A DNA stretch of 64,000 nt from Paraglaciecola mesophila (GCF_009906955.1 NZ_CP047656.1:1-64000); one strand, 5' to 3'. Positions 26,750 through 36,437 are shown, numbered from the stretch's first letter. Translations and numbers: made by a program. The notes: generated by a model from the letters alone, not told the origin.

Positions 26750-28030
26750 TTACGCCAACACGTCATAAATAGCCTGGGTTAATTGGCTCAATTCCTCAGT
26801 TCGGATGACATAGGGTGGCATTATATAAACAAGCTTGCCAAACGGGCGGATCCACACGCCTGCTGCCACAAATTTACGTTGTAACGCTGCAACATCAACC
26901 GCTGATTTGCATTCCACCACACCGATGGCCCCAAGCACCCGAACATCTGCAACCGCTTCCAGCTCGTGGCATCGACTTAACTCTGTCGTTAACTGTTGTT
27001 CGATATTAAACACTTGTTGCTGCCACTCACCGGTGGCAATAATATCTAAACTGGCATTGGCAATCGCACAGGCTAATGGATTCCCCATGTAAGTAGGGCC
27101 GTGCATAAACACGCCAGGGTCGCCTTGACAGATCCCCTGTGCCACATCCTCGGTGCAGATTGTCGCAGCAAGCGTGACATAACCACCTGTAAGGGCTTTA
27201 CCCACACACATAATGTCTGGGCTAATATCTGCATGTTCACAAGCAAACAATTTACCTGTACGGCCAAAGCCGGTGGCAATTTCATCGCAAATAAGCAACA
27301 AACCATAGTCGTCACATAATTGACGTGCGCGCTTTAGATATTCAGGGTGATAGATACGCATGCCCCCAGCATTTTGCACGACAGGTTCTAGGACCAGTGC
27401 AGCTAACTCGTTGTGATGGCGCTGAATCAATTCTTCTAATGGCGCAATGTCATCTTCGTTCCAAGTTTGCGCAAAGCGTGTTTGTGGTGCAGGGGCAAAA
27501 ATTTGCTGGGCGAGGGCGTCAGTAAACAAGGAATGCATACCATTTACGGGATCGCATACCGACATTGCTGCAAAAGTATCTCCATGGTAGCCATTGCGCG
27601 GAGTAATAAATTTGTGCTTGTTGGGGCTACCTTGACAGGCCCAATACTGCAGGGCCATCTTCATGGCGACTTCCACCGATACCGAGCCAGAATCGGCTAA
27701 GAAAACACGTTCTAAGCCACAAGGCGTCATCTCAATTAGTTTCCGGCAAACATCAATGGCGGGCTGATGGGTAAGGCCGCCAAACATAACGTGTGAGAAG
27801 TTATCGATTTGCACTTTCGCAGCTTGATTTAATTCAGGACGGTTGTAGCCGTGGATGGCAGTCCACCATGATGAGCATCCGTCAATGAGTGATTCACCTG
27901 TGGCTAAATGAATATATACACCTTGGGCGCCTGACACTTGGTAGCAAGGCAGTGGATCAAGTGCTGACGTATAGGGGTGCCAAATATGTTGTTGGTCGAA
28001 GGCGAGATTTGCCTGAATTGAATTGCTCAA
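26750..28030 (-). CDS. bioA: Adenosylmethionine-8-amino-7-oxononanoate aminotransferase
   Basis: 426 residues; a PLP enzyme that converts KAPA to DAPA using SAM as amino donor. Motifs are FDQQHIWHPYTSAL at the start, GCSSWWTAIHGYN, FLADSGSVSVEVAMKMA, ICDEIATGFGRTGKLFACEHA and the PLP lysine in CVGKALTGGYVTLAA. The start is TTG at 28030 with GAG six bases before; no ATG or GTG in frame gives a BioA-like N-terminus. It is transcribed away from bioBFCD through a shared operator. Confidence 0.95.
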   Translation of the reverse strand: MSNSIQANLAFDQQHIWHPYTSALDPLPCYQVSGAQGVYIHLATGESLIDGCSSWWTAIHGYNRPELNQAAKVQIDNFSHVMFGGLTHQPAIDVCRKLIEMTPCGLERVFLADSGSVSVEVAMKMALQYWACQGSPNKHKFITPRNGYHGDTFAAMSVCDPVNGMHSLFTDALAQQIFAPAPQTRFAQTWNEDDIAPLEELIQRHHNELAALVLEPVVQNAGGMRIYHPEYLKRARQLCDDYGLLLICDEIATGFGRTGKLFACEHADISPDIMCVGKALTGGYVTLAATICTEDVAQGICQGDPGVFMHGPTYMGNPLACAIANASLDIIATGEWQQQVFNIEQQLTTELSRCHELEAVADVRVLGAIGVVECKSAVDVAALQRKFVAAGVWIRPFGKLVYIMPPYVIRTEELSQLTQAIYDVLA

Positions 28031-28041
28031 AAAATACTCAC

Positions 28042-28074
28042 TTGTAAAGTTTTTGTTTTAAATTAAGTTGACAA
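28042..28074. promoter_or_regulatory. Putative BirA operator between bioA and bioB
   Basis: Inverted half-sites TTGTAAAGT (28042-28050) and AGTTGACAA (28066-28074) separated by exactly 15 bases, matching the TTGTAAACC-N14..16-GGTTTACAA layout of known proteobacterial BirA sites with some mismatches. It lies between the divergent bioA and bioB starts and overlaps the bioB -35 element, so repression by BirA with biotinyl-AMP is expected. Confidence 0.75.
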
Positions 28075-28095
28075 TGCGTCAAGCGGACTTAGACT
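28068..28095 (+). promoter_or_regulatory. bioB promoter
   Basis: TTGACA (28068-28073), 16-base spacer, TAGACT (28090-28095), about 34 bases before the bioB ATG. The -35 lies inside the right half of the BirA-like site. Confidence 0.6.
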
Positions 28096-28128
28096 AAGCG
28101 CGAATTATTATGATGTAAAGGACCAAGT

Positions 28129-29238
28129 ATGTCAGTCAGTGTCAATCAGCCTCTGAGCACCAGCGCCATCGAAATACGCCATAATTGGGCATTAGATGAA
28201 GTAAATGCATTGTTCGCCATGCCATTTAACGATTTATTATTTAAAGCGCAGTGCGTGCACAGAGCGCATTTCGACCCGAACTACGTACAAGTGAGCACCT
28301 TACTGTCGATTAAGACCGGTGCATGCCCAGAAGATTGTAAATACTGCCCACAAAGCGCCCGCTATGATACCGGCCTTGAAAAAGAGCGCTTAATGGAAAT
28401 TGAAAAGGTCATTCAGCGCGCGCGTGAAGCAAAAGCGGCCGGCTCTACGCGTTTTTGCATGGGTGCCGCTTGGCGTAACCCGAAAGAACGCGACATGCCT
28501 TACGTTACCGACATGGTGCGTGAAGTGAAAAAACTGGGTTTAGAAACCTGTATGACGTTAGGCATGCTGACGCGCGACCAAGCAATCGCATTAAAACAGG
28601 CTGGTCTTGATTATTACAATCATAACTTGGATACCTCGCCTGAGTTTTATGGTGACATTATCACCACGCGCACGTATCAAGACCGATTGAATACCTTGGA
28701 TGCCGTGCGCGAAGCAGGAATGAATGTCTGCTCTGGGGGCATAGTCGGTATGGGGGAAACAGGTTCAGATCGTAGCGGTTTATTGATGCAGCTCGCTAAT
28801 TTAGCGCATCATCCAGAAAGCGTACCCATTAATATGTTAGTGAAGGTTAAGGGTACACCTATGGAAAATGTTGAAGATTTAGATTATTTTGAGTTTATTC
28901 GTACCATTGCGGTGGCGCGTATTATGATGCCAAAGTCTTTTGTACGTTTATCTGCGGGGCGGGAAGCCATGAACGAACAGATGCAAGCCATGTGCTTTAT
29001 GGCCGGTGCAAACTCAATTTTTTACGGTTGTAAGCTACTGACTACATCAAACCCTGATACGCATGAAGATGTAATGTTATTCAAGAAACTAGGCATAAAC
29101 GCGAAGCAAACCCGTGAATACTCAGATGAAGCCCATCAAGCAGCTTTACTAGAAGAGATTCAAAGCGCTGAGGCTCCTCATAGCGCTGAGTTGTTTTACG
29201 ATGCGACTCAGAAAAAGCCTGAGACAGTAGCCGGTTAA
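28129..29238 (+). CDS. bioB: Biotin synthase
   Basis: 369 residues, radical-SAM enzyme inserting sulfur into dethiobiotin. The CxxxCxxC cluster ligands are C66, C70 and C73 (CPEDCKYC). Other conserved stretches are [37 protein letters not shown] and the C-terminal [19 protein letters not shown]. It has an AAGGA ribosome site. The stop overlaps the bioF start by one base, indicating coupled translation of the bioBFC run. Confidence 0.98.
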   Translation: MSVSVNQPLSTSAIEIRHNWALDEVNALFAMPFNDLLFKAQCVHRAHFDPNYVQVSTLLSIKTGACPEDCKYCPQSARYDTGLEKERLMEIEKVIQRAREAKAAGSTRFCMGAAWRNPKERDMPYVTDMVREVKKLGLETCMTLGMLTRDQAIALKQAGLDYYNHNLDTSPEFYGDIITTRTYQDRLNTLDAVREAGMNVCSGGIVGMGETGSDRSGLLMQLANLAHHPESVPINMLVKVKGTPMENVEDLDYFEFIRTIAVARIMMPKSFVRLSAGREAMNEQMQAMCFMAGANSIFYGCKLLTTSNPDTHEDVMLFKKLGINAKQTREYSDEAHQAALLEEIQSAEAPHSAELFYDATQKKPETVAG

Positions 29239-30464
29239 TGGCGTTTGACTATATTCAGGCCGCGCTTGCTGCGCGGCGCAAAAACACATTGTTTAGGCAG
29301 GTCACAACGTTGGACTCTGCTGTCGGCGCGTTAATTGAAATAGACGGCCAGCACTATTTAAACTTTTCAAGTAACGATTACCTTGGTATGCGCCAATCAA
29401 GCGCGGTGATGCAAGGCTGGATAGACGGCATAGGTCAGTTTGGCGGCGGCAGTGGTGCCTCACCTTTGGTCACTGGGCATACTCAAGCGCACCAAGCACT
29501 GCAAGATAGCCTAGCACAAGGGCTAGAGCGCGAAGCTGTGTTGTTATTTAATTCTGGTTTTGCAGCAAATCAAGCTGTGTGTCAGGCCTTGTTTCAACCT
29601 CAACCTTCAATGCTAACCGGCATTAGAGACAGCTATATATTGGCCGATAAACTTATGCATGCCTCGTTGCTTGACGGAGCAATGAGCTGCGATGCGACCT
29701 TACGTCGTTTCGCTCATAATGATTGCACACATTTACACACCCAGTTGAGTAAAATCCGTGGCGCTGAATCACATTCTCAGGTACCAGGCGGCGATGTATT
29801 GGTGGTCACTGAAGGCGTGTTTAGTATGGACGGTGACCAAGCGCCACTTACTGATTTATCCGCGTTAAGCAAGCAGCATGATGCTTGGTTGATGGTGGAC
29901 GATGCACATGGCTTTGGCGTTTTAGGCGACACCGGAATGGGGTCTCTGGAAAAGGCGGGCTTGAATGAGAAAGAGGCTCCCATATTAATGGCCACGTTTG
30001 GCAAAGCAGTAGGCACTGCGGGAGCATTCGTTGCTGGCAGCCAAGACTTAATTGACTACTTAACTAATTTTGCCAAGCATTATATATATAGTACGGCTAT
30101 GCCACCTGCTCAGGCTGTTGCTACGTTGGCCAGTCTGCAAGCGATTCAGCAGAGTGATCAACGTGCGTTGTTGCAAGAGAATATTGAGCTCTTTCGCCAA
30201 CTAGCCAAATCGGCAGGCTTACCGTTAAGCCCTTCAATAACCGCCATTCAACCGATAATAGTTGGTTGTCCAAAAGAGGTTATTGCCCTAAGTCATCGCC
30301 TACGCAAAATGGGCTTGTGGGTGAGTGCGATACGGTCGCCGACAGTACCCAAAGGCACAGACCGATTGCGAATTACCCTAAGCGCATCTCATCACAAACA
30401 AGATATTCAGGCCTTAGTTGATGGGCTGACGCTCGCATTGAGGGAGTTAGTCAGTGACAATTGA
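29238..30464 (+). CDS. bioF: 8-amino-7-oxononanoate synthase
   Basis: 408 residues, PLP-dependent alpha-oxoamine synthase joining pimeloyl-ACP/CoA and alanine. PLP lysine K256 is in TFGKAVGTAGAF. Others: NFSSNDYLGMR, GSGASPLVTGHTQAH, EGVFSMDGDQAPL and VDDAHGFGVLG. It is directly coupled to bioB and overlaps bioC by 11 bases. A ~17-residue insertion near the middle (GAESHSQVPGGDV) is within family variation. Confidence 0.97.
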   Translation: MAFDYIQAALAARRKNTLFRQVTTLDSAVGALIEIDGQHYLNFSSNDYLGMRQSSAVMQGWIDGIGQFGGGSGASPLVTGHTQAHQALQDSLAQGLEREAVLLFNSGFAANQAVCQALFQPQPSMLTGIRDSYILADKLMHASLLDGAMSCDATLRRFAHNDCTHLHTQLSKIRGAESHSQVPGGDVLVVTEGVFSMDGDQAPLTDLSALSKQHDAWLMVDDAHGFGVLGDTGMGSLEKAGLNEKEAPILMATFGKAVGTAGAFVAGSQDLIDYLTNFAKHYIYSTAMPPAQAVATLASLQAIQQSDQRALLQENIELFRQLAKSAGLPLSPSITAIQPIIVGCPKEVIALSHRLRKMGLWVSAIRSPTVPKGTDRLRITLSASHHKQDIQALVDGLTLALRELVSDN

Positions 30465-31374
30465 CGTGGAGCGTTATGAAGAAACCGCATCAAACGTACC
30501 CATTATAAAACGTCTTGAACGCAGGAGTGCTTCGGTGACGGTTAGCAGCGAGCAACAGCTGAAATCCAGAATTGCAAAGCAGTTTAGCCGCGCGGCAACG
30601 CGTTACGATTCGGCTGCACAAGTCCAGATTGATATTGCCAATGATGCACTGGCGATGTTGGTTAATAAGGATTATCACAGTGTGGCTAAACGACCTGAGC
30701 AAATACTCGATATCGGGTGCGGGACAGGGCGTGTGACTCGCCAATTAGCAAATATGAACACCCTACAAACGCCCCATATTTTGGCTATGGATATCGCCTT
30801 TGGTATGCTGGAACATGCTAAAAAACAAGTAGTGAACACAACTAAGTTTAATAATATCAGTTGGTTACAAGGGGACGCCGAGCATTTACCCCTAAGCAAC
30901 AATAAAGCAGGTGCGGTGTTTTCTTCAATGGCGCTGCAGTGGTGTAAAAATAGTCGTCAAGTGTGCAGTGAGATTTATCGTGTGTTAGCCCCAGGGGCAG
31001 GTGGTGTGCTGGCGATCATGTGTAAAGGGTCAATGTACGAACTAGATACTTGCTGGCAGCAGGTAGATAGCACACGTAAAATTAATCAATTTACTTCTGC
31101 TGAAACCTGGGCGAGTGATGCTAAAGCGGCTGGATTGCAGGTCAAGGTACAGCAAAGAAATTACGTGACTCTGCATGCAGATGTTCGAGCGTTACTCGGT
31201 TCTTTAAAACAAATTGGTGCTAATGTTATCACCAGCAATAAACAGCAAAAGGCTATCAGTCGTCATATCCTTCATGCTCTCGGTGAGTGTTATCAACAAG
31301 CATTTGGCAGTGCTGAAGGTTTACCCTTGACCTATAGCGTTTGTTTTTTAACGCTTAGCAAGCCTATCAACTAG
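30454..31374 (+). CDS. bioC: Malonyl-[ACP] O-methyltransferase BioC
   Basis: 306 residues; it methylates malonyl-ACP to disguise it for fatty-acid-type elongation to pimeloyl. The BioC start motif (IAKQFSRAATRYDSAAQVQ) lies at about residues 40-58, after an extra N-terminal stretch of ~38 residues not usual in the family. The GTG at 30454 is therefore doubtful, and a later start near the IAKQFS motif is possible. The SAM motif is ILDIGCGTGRVTRQLA, with later FSSMALQWCKN. bioH is not visible in the window, so another pimeloyl-ester hydrolase must act. Confidence 0.94.
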   Translation: MTIDVERYEETASNVPIIKRLERRSASVTVSSEQQLKSRIAKQFSRAATRYDSAAQVQIDIANDALAMLVNKDYHSVAKRPEQILDIGCGTGRVTRQLANMNTLQTPHILAMDIAFGMLEHAKKQVVNTTKFNNISWLQGDAEHLPLSNNKAGAVFSSMALQWCKNSRQVCSEIYRVLAPGAGGVLAIMCKGSMYELDTCWQQVDSTRKINQFTSAETWASDAKAAGLQVKVQQRNYVTLHADVRALLGSLKQIGANVITSNKQQKAISRHILHALGECYQQAFGSAEGLPLTYSVCFLTLSKPIN

Positions 31375-31461
31375 GGCTTTTTGACCTTTAGCCCATACTT
31401 AAATCAATTCAATATTCGAATTACCATTCTATGAATCAAAGTAAAATTGTAAGGAAAGCGC

Positions 31462-32205
31462 ATGTCGTTACTTGATACTCATCAATCACAGGTTAAGCAG
31501 GCTTTTTTCGTCACAGGAACAGACACTGAAGTGGGCAAAACCTTTGTTAGTTGTGCACTGTTAGCGGCATGTGCCGATGCGGGCCTCTCCACAGCTGCAT
31601 ACAAACCGGTCTCGGCGGGTTGCGATCTAACCCCTAATGGACTTAGAAATGAAGATGCATTGTTATTACAACAGGCAAGCAATATAGCGCTTGCTTATAA
31701 TGAAGTGAATCCTATTGCTTTTGAAGAGCCAATCGCACCGCACCTTGCGTGTGCGAAGCTTGTTGCCATGGACAAAGGAAAACCGATAGAACTTAGCGCT
31801 ATCCATAAGGGATTTAACGCTTTAGTCGCCAAGCAAGCCGATGTGCTTTTGGTTGAAGGGGCTGGTGGCTGGCGCTTACCTTTGGGGCAAAATAACAATG
31901 GCCAAGAACAGTTTTTGTCAGACTTTGCTATCGCAGAAAACCTGCCGGTGATTTTGGTGGTAGGCATGCGTTTAGGCTGTGTTAACCATGCACTATTAAC
32001 CGCTCAAGCAATAGCTCGAGACGGATTGAAAATCGCAGGATGGGTGGCGAATATGCTCGAACCTGATATGCCGTTTTTAGAAGAAAACATCCAAAGTCTT
32101 CAACAATTACTCACTGCGCCATTGCTTGCTCGCCTACCCAAAGCACATTCCCCAGAGAGTGTAAAAGCCAGTTTTAAGCTGCATCAGCTTGGACTTACGA
32201 TGTGA
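31462..32205 (+). CDS. bioD: Dethiobiotin synthetase
   Basis: 247 residues; an ATP-dependent closure of the ureido ring of dethiobiotin. The P-loop is GTDTEVGKTFVSCALL near residue 19. Others: YKPVSAGCD, LLVEGAGGWRLPL and VGMRLGCVNHALLT. It has an AAGGAAAG ribosome site. It is the last gene of bioBFCD. No clear rho-independent terminator follows; there is only a short CGCTAA/TTAGCG stem at 32258-32275. Confidence 0.97.
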   Translation: MSLLDTHQSQVKQAFFVTGTDTEVGKTFVSCALLAACADAGLSTAAYKPVSAGCDLTPNGLRNEDALLLQQASNIALAYNEVNPIAFEEPIAPHLACAKLVAMDKGKPIELSAIHKGFNALVAKQADVLLVEGAGGWRLPLGQNNNGQEQFLSDFAIAENLPVILVVGMRLGCVNHALLTAQAIARDGLKIAGWVANMLEPDMPFLEENIQSLQQLLTAPLLARLPKAHSPESVKASFKLHQLGLTM

Positions 32206-32549
32206 TTTTATCTTAAGGCGGATGTAATTCTATTTTAAGACAGGTATAAATATGGGCCGCTAAACATGCTTAGCGTGTTAATGGCGACCTTGTTTTTTCA
32301 TTGCACAAGAGTAATTGGTAATACACTTTGCTAATGTACTTTGATGTCATGCTCATCAGTGGTTTTAGATAACATTCACCGCTTTGACCCTGCGCAAACC
32401 AAACAGTATTTCTATTAATCGACTAATAATTGCATCCGAATAGGAACCATAGGCGTTAACTAGGTTAAGGCATGCATGTTTTCTCATGCATGATATGAGT
32501 TTTTGAACCTTGTGTTCTGAAATATAAAAACACACACGCAAAAAATGGA
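32206..32549. other. Intergenic region between bioD and the TonB receptor
   Basis: 344 bases without a supported gene. It holds a weak stem (CGCTAA, 32258-32275) and a small palindrome around 32472-32492 (ATGCATG-TTTTCT-CATGCAT). I looked for a cobalamin or other riboswitch and a Fur-like site for the receptor and found nothing convincing. Confidence 0.45.
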
Positions 32550-34619
32550 ATGAATATGGATATATTTTTTAAGTCGGCAATCGCGACCACGTTAACTGCT
32601 TGTTTACTAACAAATATAGATATTGCTCGTGCTAATGACGAGCTTGAACAAATCACGGTTAAGGGGCGCTCAACGAATCTAATAGGATCGGCTATTTCCG
32701 CCTCAGAGGGGGTTGTCGGACAAGAGGAAATTAACCTAAGGCCACTGCTACGCACTGGTGAACTAATGGAGTTAGTGCCGGGCATGGTTGCCACTCAGCA
32801 CAGTGGTAGCGGCAAAGCGAATCAGTATTTCCTGCGTGGTTTTAATCTTGATCACGGCACTGACTTTGCGACTTTTGTGGATGGCATGCCAGTGAATATG
32901 CGTACCCATGGTCACGGCCAGGGATACACAGATTTGAACTTCATTATTCCTGAGCTCGTAGAAACGTTGGCTTATAAAAAAGGCCCTTATTTCACCGAAG
33001 TAGGAGACTTTTCAGGCGCAGGCAGCGCATTTTTCAGCACGCCAAATATCTTAGAAACTGGTATGGCTAGTTTAACCTTAGGGGAAAATGAATATACGCG
33101 CCTTTTAGTGGCTGATAGTGTTCAAAAGGTTGCAAACGGCAGTTTGTTGTACGCAGTAGAAAAGCAAGTGTATCAAGGTCCATGGCAGGATATTGATGAA
33201 GACGTAAGTAAAATAAACGGTTTAATTAAGCACTCACAAAAGCTCAATGAGGGCATACTGTCGGTTACGTTTATGGCTTATGACAACAGCTGGAATAGCG
33301 CTGACCAAATACCGCAGCGTGCGGTTAATAGCGGGATTATTGATGAACTTGGCTCGATTGATACATCTCTTGGCGGGGATTCGAGTCGCTATAGTGCAAG
33401 TACCGCCTGGGATTCAGCGCACGCGTCGCTTACGGCGTATTTTATTGAATATGATCTCAACCTGTTTTCTAACTTTACCTACTTTCTGGATGATCCTATC
33501 AATGGTGATCAGTTTGAACAGGTAGATGAACGTAAAGTGTATGGCGCCCAGGGGCACTATCATTTCGACCATAAGCAGTCTCGCACTACGGTAGGTTTTG
33601 AAACCCGAATAGATGATATTCAAGAAGTGGGGTTGTATAAAACCACCGAGCGGGTCAGGCGAGGAGCGGTTAGAAGTGATGAGGTAACACAAAGCAGTGC
33701 CGCATTATATGTGCGTAACACCTTCGATATTACCCCTAAGCTGCGCACGAATATCGGTATTCGCTACGACTATTTTCATTTTGACGTAAACAGTTTAATT
33801 AACCGCAATATCAATGCTATTGATTTGAGCGATAACACGGGTACTCATCATGATGGGTTGGTTTCTGTTAAAGGCAGTATTACTTATCAAATTAATGATC
33901 TGTTTGAAGTGTACATGGCCGCAGGGCAGGGGTTTCATTCCAATGACGCCAGAGGAACCACAACAACAGTTGACCCAAACAGTGGTGAAAGTGTCACCCC
34001 AGTAGATGCATTAGTACGCTCAAACGGTGCAGAGCTTGGTTTACGCGTCGATTTAGACGACAGGTTAAATGCATCGTTTTCAGTATGGCAATTATCACTG
34101 GACAGCGAATTGCTCTTTGTTGGCGATGCAGGTAATACCGAGGCGAGCCGGCCTAGTAAACGCCAAGGTCTGGAGTTGACGGCATATTATCGAATGACAG
34201 ATAACCTCTCCTTTGACCTAGAGTATTCTATGACCGACTCTGAATTCTCAGATCCCCGACCCGAGGGAGCGCATATACCTGGGGCGATCGACCAAGTACT
34301 ACAAATGGGTGTCAGTGCGTCTTTTAGTGACACTGGCTACGGCAGCATCCGTGCTCGGCATTTTGGCGAGCGTCCTTTGATTGAAGATAATAGTGTGCAA
34401 TCTGACGCCTCTACCGTAATTAATGCTTTGCTTGGTAAACGTTGGGGGGCGTACGAATTAAAACTGGAAGTGCTTAATGTGTTTGATAGTGATGCCCACG
34501 ACATAGATTACTTCTATGCATCGCGATTGCCTGGTGAAGCAAGCCAAGGAGTAGAAGACATTCATTATCACATCATAGAGCCACGCACGTATAGAGTGAC
34601 GGTCGGCTTTCGTTTTTAA
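32550..34619 (+). CDS. TonB-dependent outer-membrane receptor
   Basis: 689 residues. A signal peptide (SAIATTLTACLLTNIDIARA) is followed by a TonB-box-like segment (EQITVKG). The plug domain follows (GELMELVPGMVATQHSGSGKANQYFLRGFNLDHGTDFATFVDGMPVN), then a beta-barrel that ends in the usual aromatic residue (VTVGFRF). Its plug is of the type with a histidine/glycine-rich loop (MRTHGHGQGYTDLNF). It imports an unidentified ligand, and no biotin link can be shown despite the location after the bio operon. The start is ATG 32550, with an alternative ATG two codons later; the ribosome site is weak. Confidence 0.92.
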   Translation: MNMDIFFKSAIATTLTACLLTNIDIARANDELEQITVKGRSTNLIGSAISASEGVVGQEEINLRPLLRTGELMELVPGMVATQHSGSGKANQYFLRGFNLDHGTDFATFVDGMPVNMRTHGHGQGYTDLNFIIPELVETLAYKKGPYFTEVGDFSGAGSAFFSTPNILETGMASLTLGENEYTRLLVADSVQKVANGSLLYAVEKQVYQGPWQDIDEDVSKINGLIKHSQKLNEGILSVTFMAYDNSWNSADQIPQRAVNSGIIDELGSIDTSLGGDSSRYSASTAWDSAHASLTAYFIEYDLNLFSNFTYFLDDPINGDQFEQVDERKVYGAQGHYHFDHKQSRTTVGFETRIDDIQEVGLYKTTERVRRGAVRSDEVTQSSAALYVRNTFDITPKLRTNIGIRYDYFHFDVNSLINRNINAIDLSDNTGTHHDGLVSVKGSITYQINDLFEVYMAAGQGFHSNDARGTTTTVDPNSGESVTPVDALVRSNGAELGLRVDLDDRLNASFSVWQLSLDSELLFVGDAGNTEASRPSKRQGLELTAYYRMTDNLSFDLEYSMTDSEFSDPRPEGAHIPGAIDQVLQMGVSASFSDTGYGSIRARHFGERPLIEDNSVQSDASTVINALLGKRWGAYELKLEVLNVFDSDAHDIDYFYASRLPGEASQGVEDIHYHIIEPRTYRVTVGFRF

Positions 34620-34703
34620 CACGGTATCGTTTTAATACTATATCGTTTTAACATTGATGTTGATTGTAGTGGTGGTTGAAACGGCTGTTAAATTGAAGGG
34701 GAG

Positions 34704-34716
34704 ATGGAATTGGTAT
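34704..34716 (+). repeat. Short solo end of the 265-bp element
   Basis: ATGGAATTGGTAT matches the outermost 13 bases of the element end. No other part of the element is recognisable around it. Confidence 0.5.
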
Positions 34717-34821
34717 AAGAGTGAGCTGTCTCGCGGCTTTATTTACTATTTGATATAAGGTTTGGTTTAGGCCTGATTAAGCGGCTTCTTTTAAAGTGAG
34801 CCCTAGAAACTAAAAATATAA

Positions 34822-34850
34822 TAGCCGCAGGGATAACATATCTGCGGCTA
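34822..34850 (-). terminator. Probable terminator of the small lysine-rich gene
   Basis: Nine-base stem TAGCCGCAG / CTGCGGCTA with an 11-base loop. On the minus strand it is followed by a T-rich run (TTATATTTTTAG). It lies 13 bases beyond the stop of the 38-codon gene. Confidence 0.65.
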
Positions 34851-34863
34851 AACACAGCGCCGG

Positions 34864-34980
34864 TTACTTGGCTTTTTTAAGCTGTTTTTTTAACTTTTTC
34901 ACTTTACCTTCTTGCTTAGCAATTTTAGCTTTGCGGTTCTTAATTTCTTTTTTTAATGCTTTAGCATTTGATTTTGCCAT
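34864..34980 (-). CDS. Very small lysine-rich protein (38 aa)
   Basis: A 38-codon frame on the minus strand with a good ribosome site (AAAGGAA, 8 bases before ATG 34980) and a terminator-like hairpin directly after the stop, so it looks like a real gene. Sixteen of 38 residues are lysine, with alanine, leucine and isoleucine at regular spacing (for example KALKKEIKNRKAKIAKQ, KVKKLKKQLKKAK), which suggests a single amphipathic basic helix or coiled coil. It could bind nucleic acid or ribosomes. I do not recognise the family. It lies next to a small predicted ribbon-helix-helix gene. Confidence 0.65.
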   Translation of the reverse strand: MAKSNAKALKKEIKNRKAKIAKQEGKVKKLKKQLKKAK

Positions 34981-35027
34981 GTAAATATTCCTTTCAAATT
35001 AGTAACAAAATGTCATGTGAGCGGCCG

Positions 35028-35216
35028 CTATTCTTCTGTTGAAGGGCGGTTATGCTCATTCACGAACTGACGGATAAACCGGCGTACTTCTCGGGCTGCA
35101 CTGGTATCAAGTTCTTCGCATAAGTCTACAAACTCAGCACGTTCTTGATCATTAATGCGGACAATTAACTGACTATTTTTCTTCTTTGCTTTTTTAGCAC
35201 TCAAAGGATTGCCCAA
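35028..35216 (-). CDS. Small ribbon-helix-helix-like protein (62 aa)
   Basis: 62 residues from a TTG start, the only one available in the frame. A basic N-terminus (SAKKAKKKNSQ) is followed by a strand (LIVRINDQERA) and two helices (EFVDLCEELDTSAAREVRRFIRQFVNEH), the arrangement of Arc/CopG-type ribbon-helix-helix DNA-binding proteins. It could be an autoregulator or antitoxin-like factor; no toxin-type partner is obvious apart from the 38-codon gene 47 bases downstream. Family assignment is by pattern only. Confidence 0.65.
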   Translation of the reverse strand: MGNPLSAKKAKKKNSQLIVRINDQERAEFVDLCEELDTSAAREVRRFIRQFVNEHNRPSTEE

Positions 35217-35435
35217 CCGAATCTTGATTTATCAGGACTTACTGTATATCAAATGCCTATCTAATGTATATACATTATTAGGTTTTTATATTGTTAAATT
35301 TATACATGTAAGCAAATAGCGATTATTTTCAATAAAATTTTGAAAATGTTTCGCTTAAACAACACTTTTTCTATTCGTTATCTGATTTACAATGTCGCCG
35401 TTAATTTCAAACGAACTTGTTAATTGGAGAGTGTG

Positions 35436-36437
35436 ATGAAAGCCATTGGTTATACACAGCCGAGTGAAACAGTTGCTTCTGATTCTTTACGAGAATATGA
35501 GGTCGATATACCTGTCGTGACCGCCAGAGATTTATTGGTTGAAGTCAAAGCCGTATCGGTAAACCCAGTGGATACAAAGCTGCGCGGCAGAATAAACCCC
35601 GCGCCGAATATGAAAATACTTGGCTATGATGCGGTTGGGGTTGTAAAAGCGGTAGGGGAAGAGGTGAGCCTGTTTAAGGTTGGTGATCGCGTATTTTATG
35701 CGGGAGATATGACACGCCAAGGGAGTAATGCGGAATATCAATTGGTTGATGAGCGTATTGCTGGCTTTGCTCCCCAATCTATATCGGACGCGCAAGCAGC
35801 TGCTTTGCCCTTAACGGCGGTAACGGCCTGGGAGTTGCTGTTTGATCGTTTGCAACTTAAAAATGACAGCACACAGAGCTTATTAGTTATTGGTGCGGCG
35901 GGGGGCGTAGGTTCCATTTTATTGCAACTCGCTAAGCAACTGACCAATGTCACTATTATCGCGACAGCCTCACGGGATAAAAGTGCCGATTGGGTACGTA
36001 AACTAGGAGCTGATCATGTGATAAATCATCATAAACCCATGGCACAGCAATTGAGTGCGCTTGGTTTTGCTAGTGTTGATAATATTGTCAGTTTAACCAA
36101 TACCGATCAGCACTTTGAGCAAATCGTTGACTGCATTACCCCTCAAGGGAAGTTTGCGTTAATTGACGACCCAGCTTCACTAAATGTGGTGGCATTAAAA
36201 CGTAAAAGCGTGTCGTTGCATTGGGAGTTTATGTTTACCCGCTCACTGTTTACGACAACGGATATGCAAACACAGCATGACATATTGAATCAGGTATCTG
36301 CGCTAATAGATAATGGTACTTTGGTTACGACCGTCGGAGAAGAGTTAGGAAAAATTAGCGTAGCCAATTTACTTAAAGCCCATGAAATGCTGGAGGCTCA
36401 AACGGCAGTGGGGAAACTGGTTTTAAGCGGCTTCTAA
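35436..36437 (+). CDS. Zinc-binding alcohol dehydrogenase/quinone oxidoreductase family protein (MDR)
   Basis: 333 residues from ATG 35436, behind a GGAGAG site; the frame is open four codons further. It is a medium-chain dehydrogenase/reductase: N-terminal GroES-like domain (VEVKAVSVNPVDTKLRG, GYDAVGVVKAVGEEV, FKVGDRVFYAGD) and the NADPH-binding Rossmann fold (VIGAAGGVGSILLQLAKQL), then GADHVINHHKPM. No structural or catalytic zinc cysteines are evident, so it belongs with NADPH:quinone reductases. Its stop overlaps an ATG of the next open frame (TAATG), but that gene likely begins later. Confidence 0.92.
   Translation: MKAIGYTQPSETVASDSLREYEVDIPVVTARDLLVEVKAVSVNPVDTKLRGRINPAPNMKILGYDAVGVVKAVGEEVSLFKVGDRVFYAGDMTRQGSNAEYQLVDERIAGFAPQSISDAQAAALPLTAVTAWELLFDRLQLKNDSTQSLLVIGAAGGVGSILLQLAKQLTNVTIIATASRDKSADWVRKLGADHVINHHKPMAQQLSALGFASVDNIVSLTNTDQHFEQIVDCITPQGKFALIDDPASLNVVALKRKSVSLHWEFMFTRSLFTTTDMQTQHDILNQVSALIDNGTLVTTVGEELGKISVANLLKAHEMLEAQTAVGKLVLSGF

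Noticed and set aside
32206-32549. Possible riboswitch or Fur site before the TonB receptor
   Set aside because: No recognisable cobalamin-box, other riboswitch core or Fur-like palindrome found by eye.
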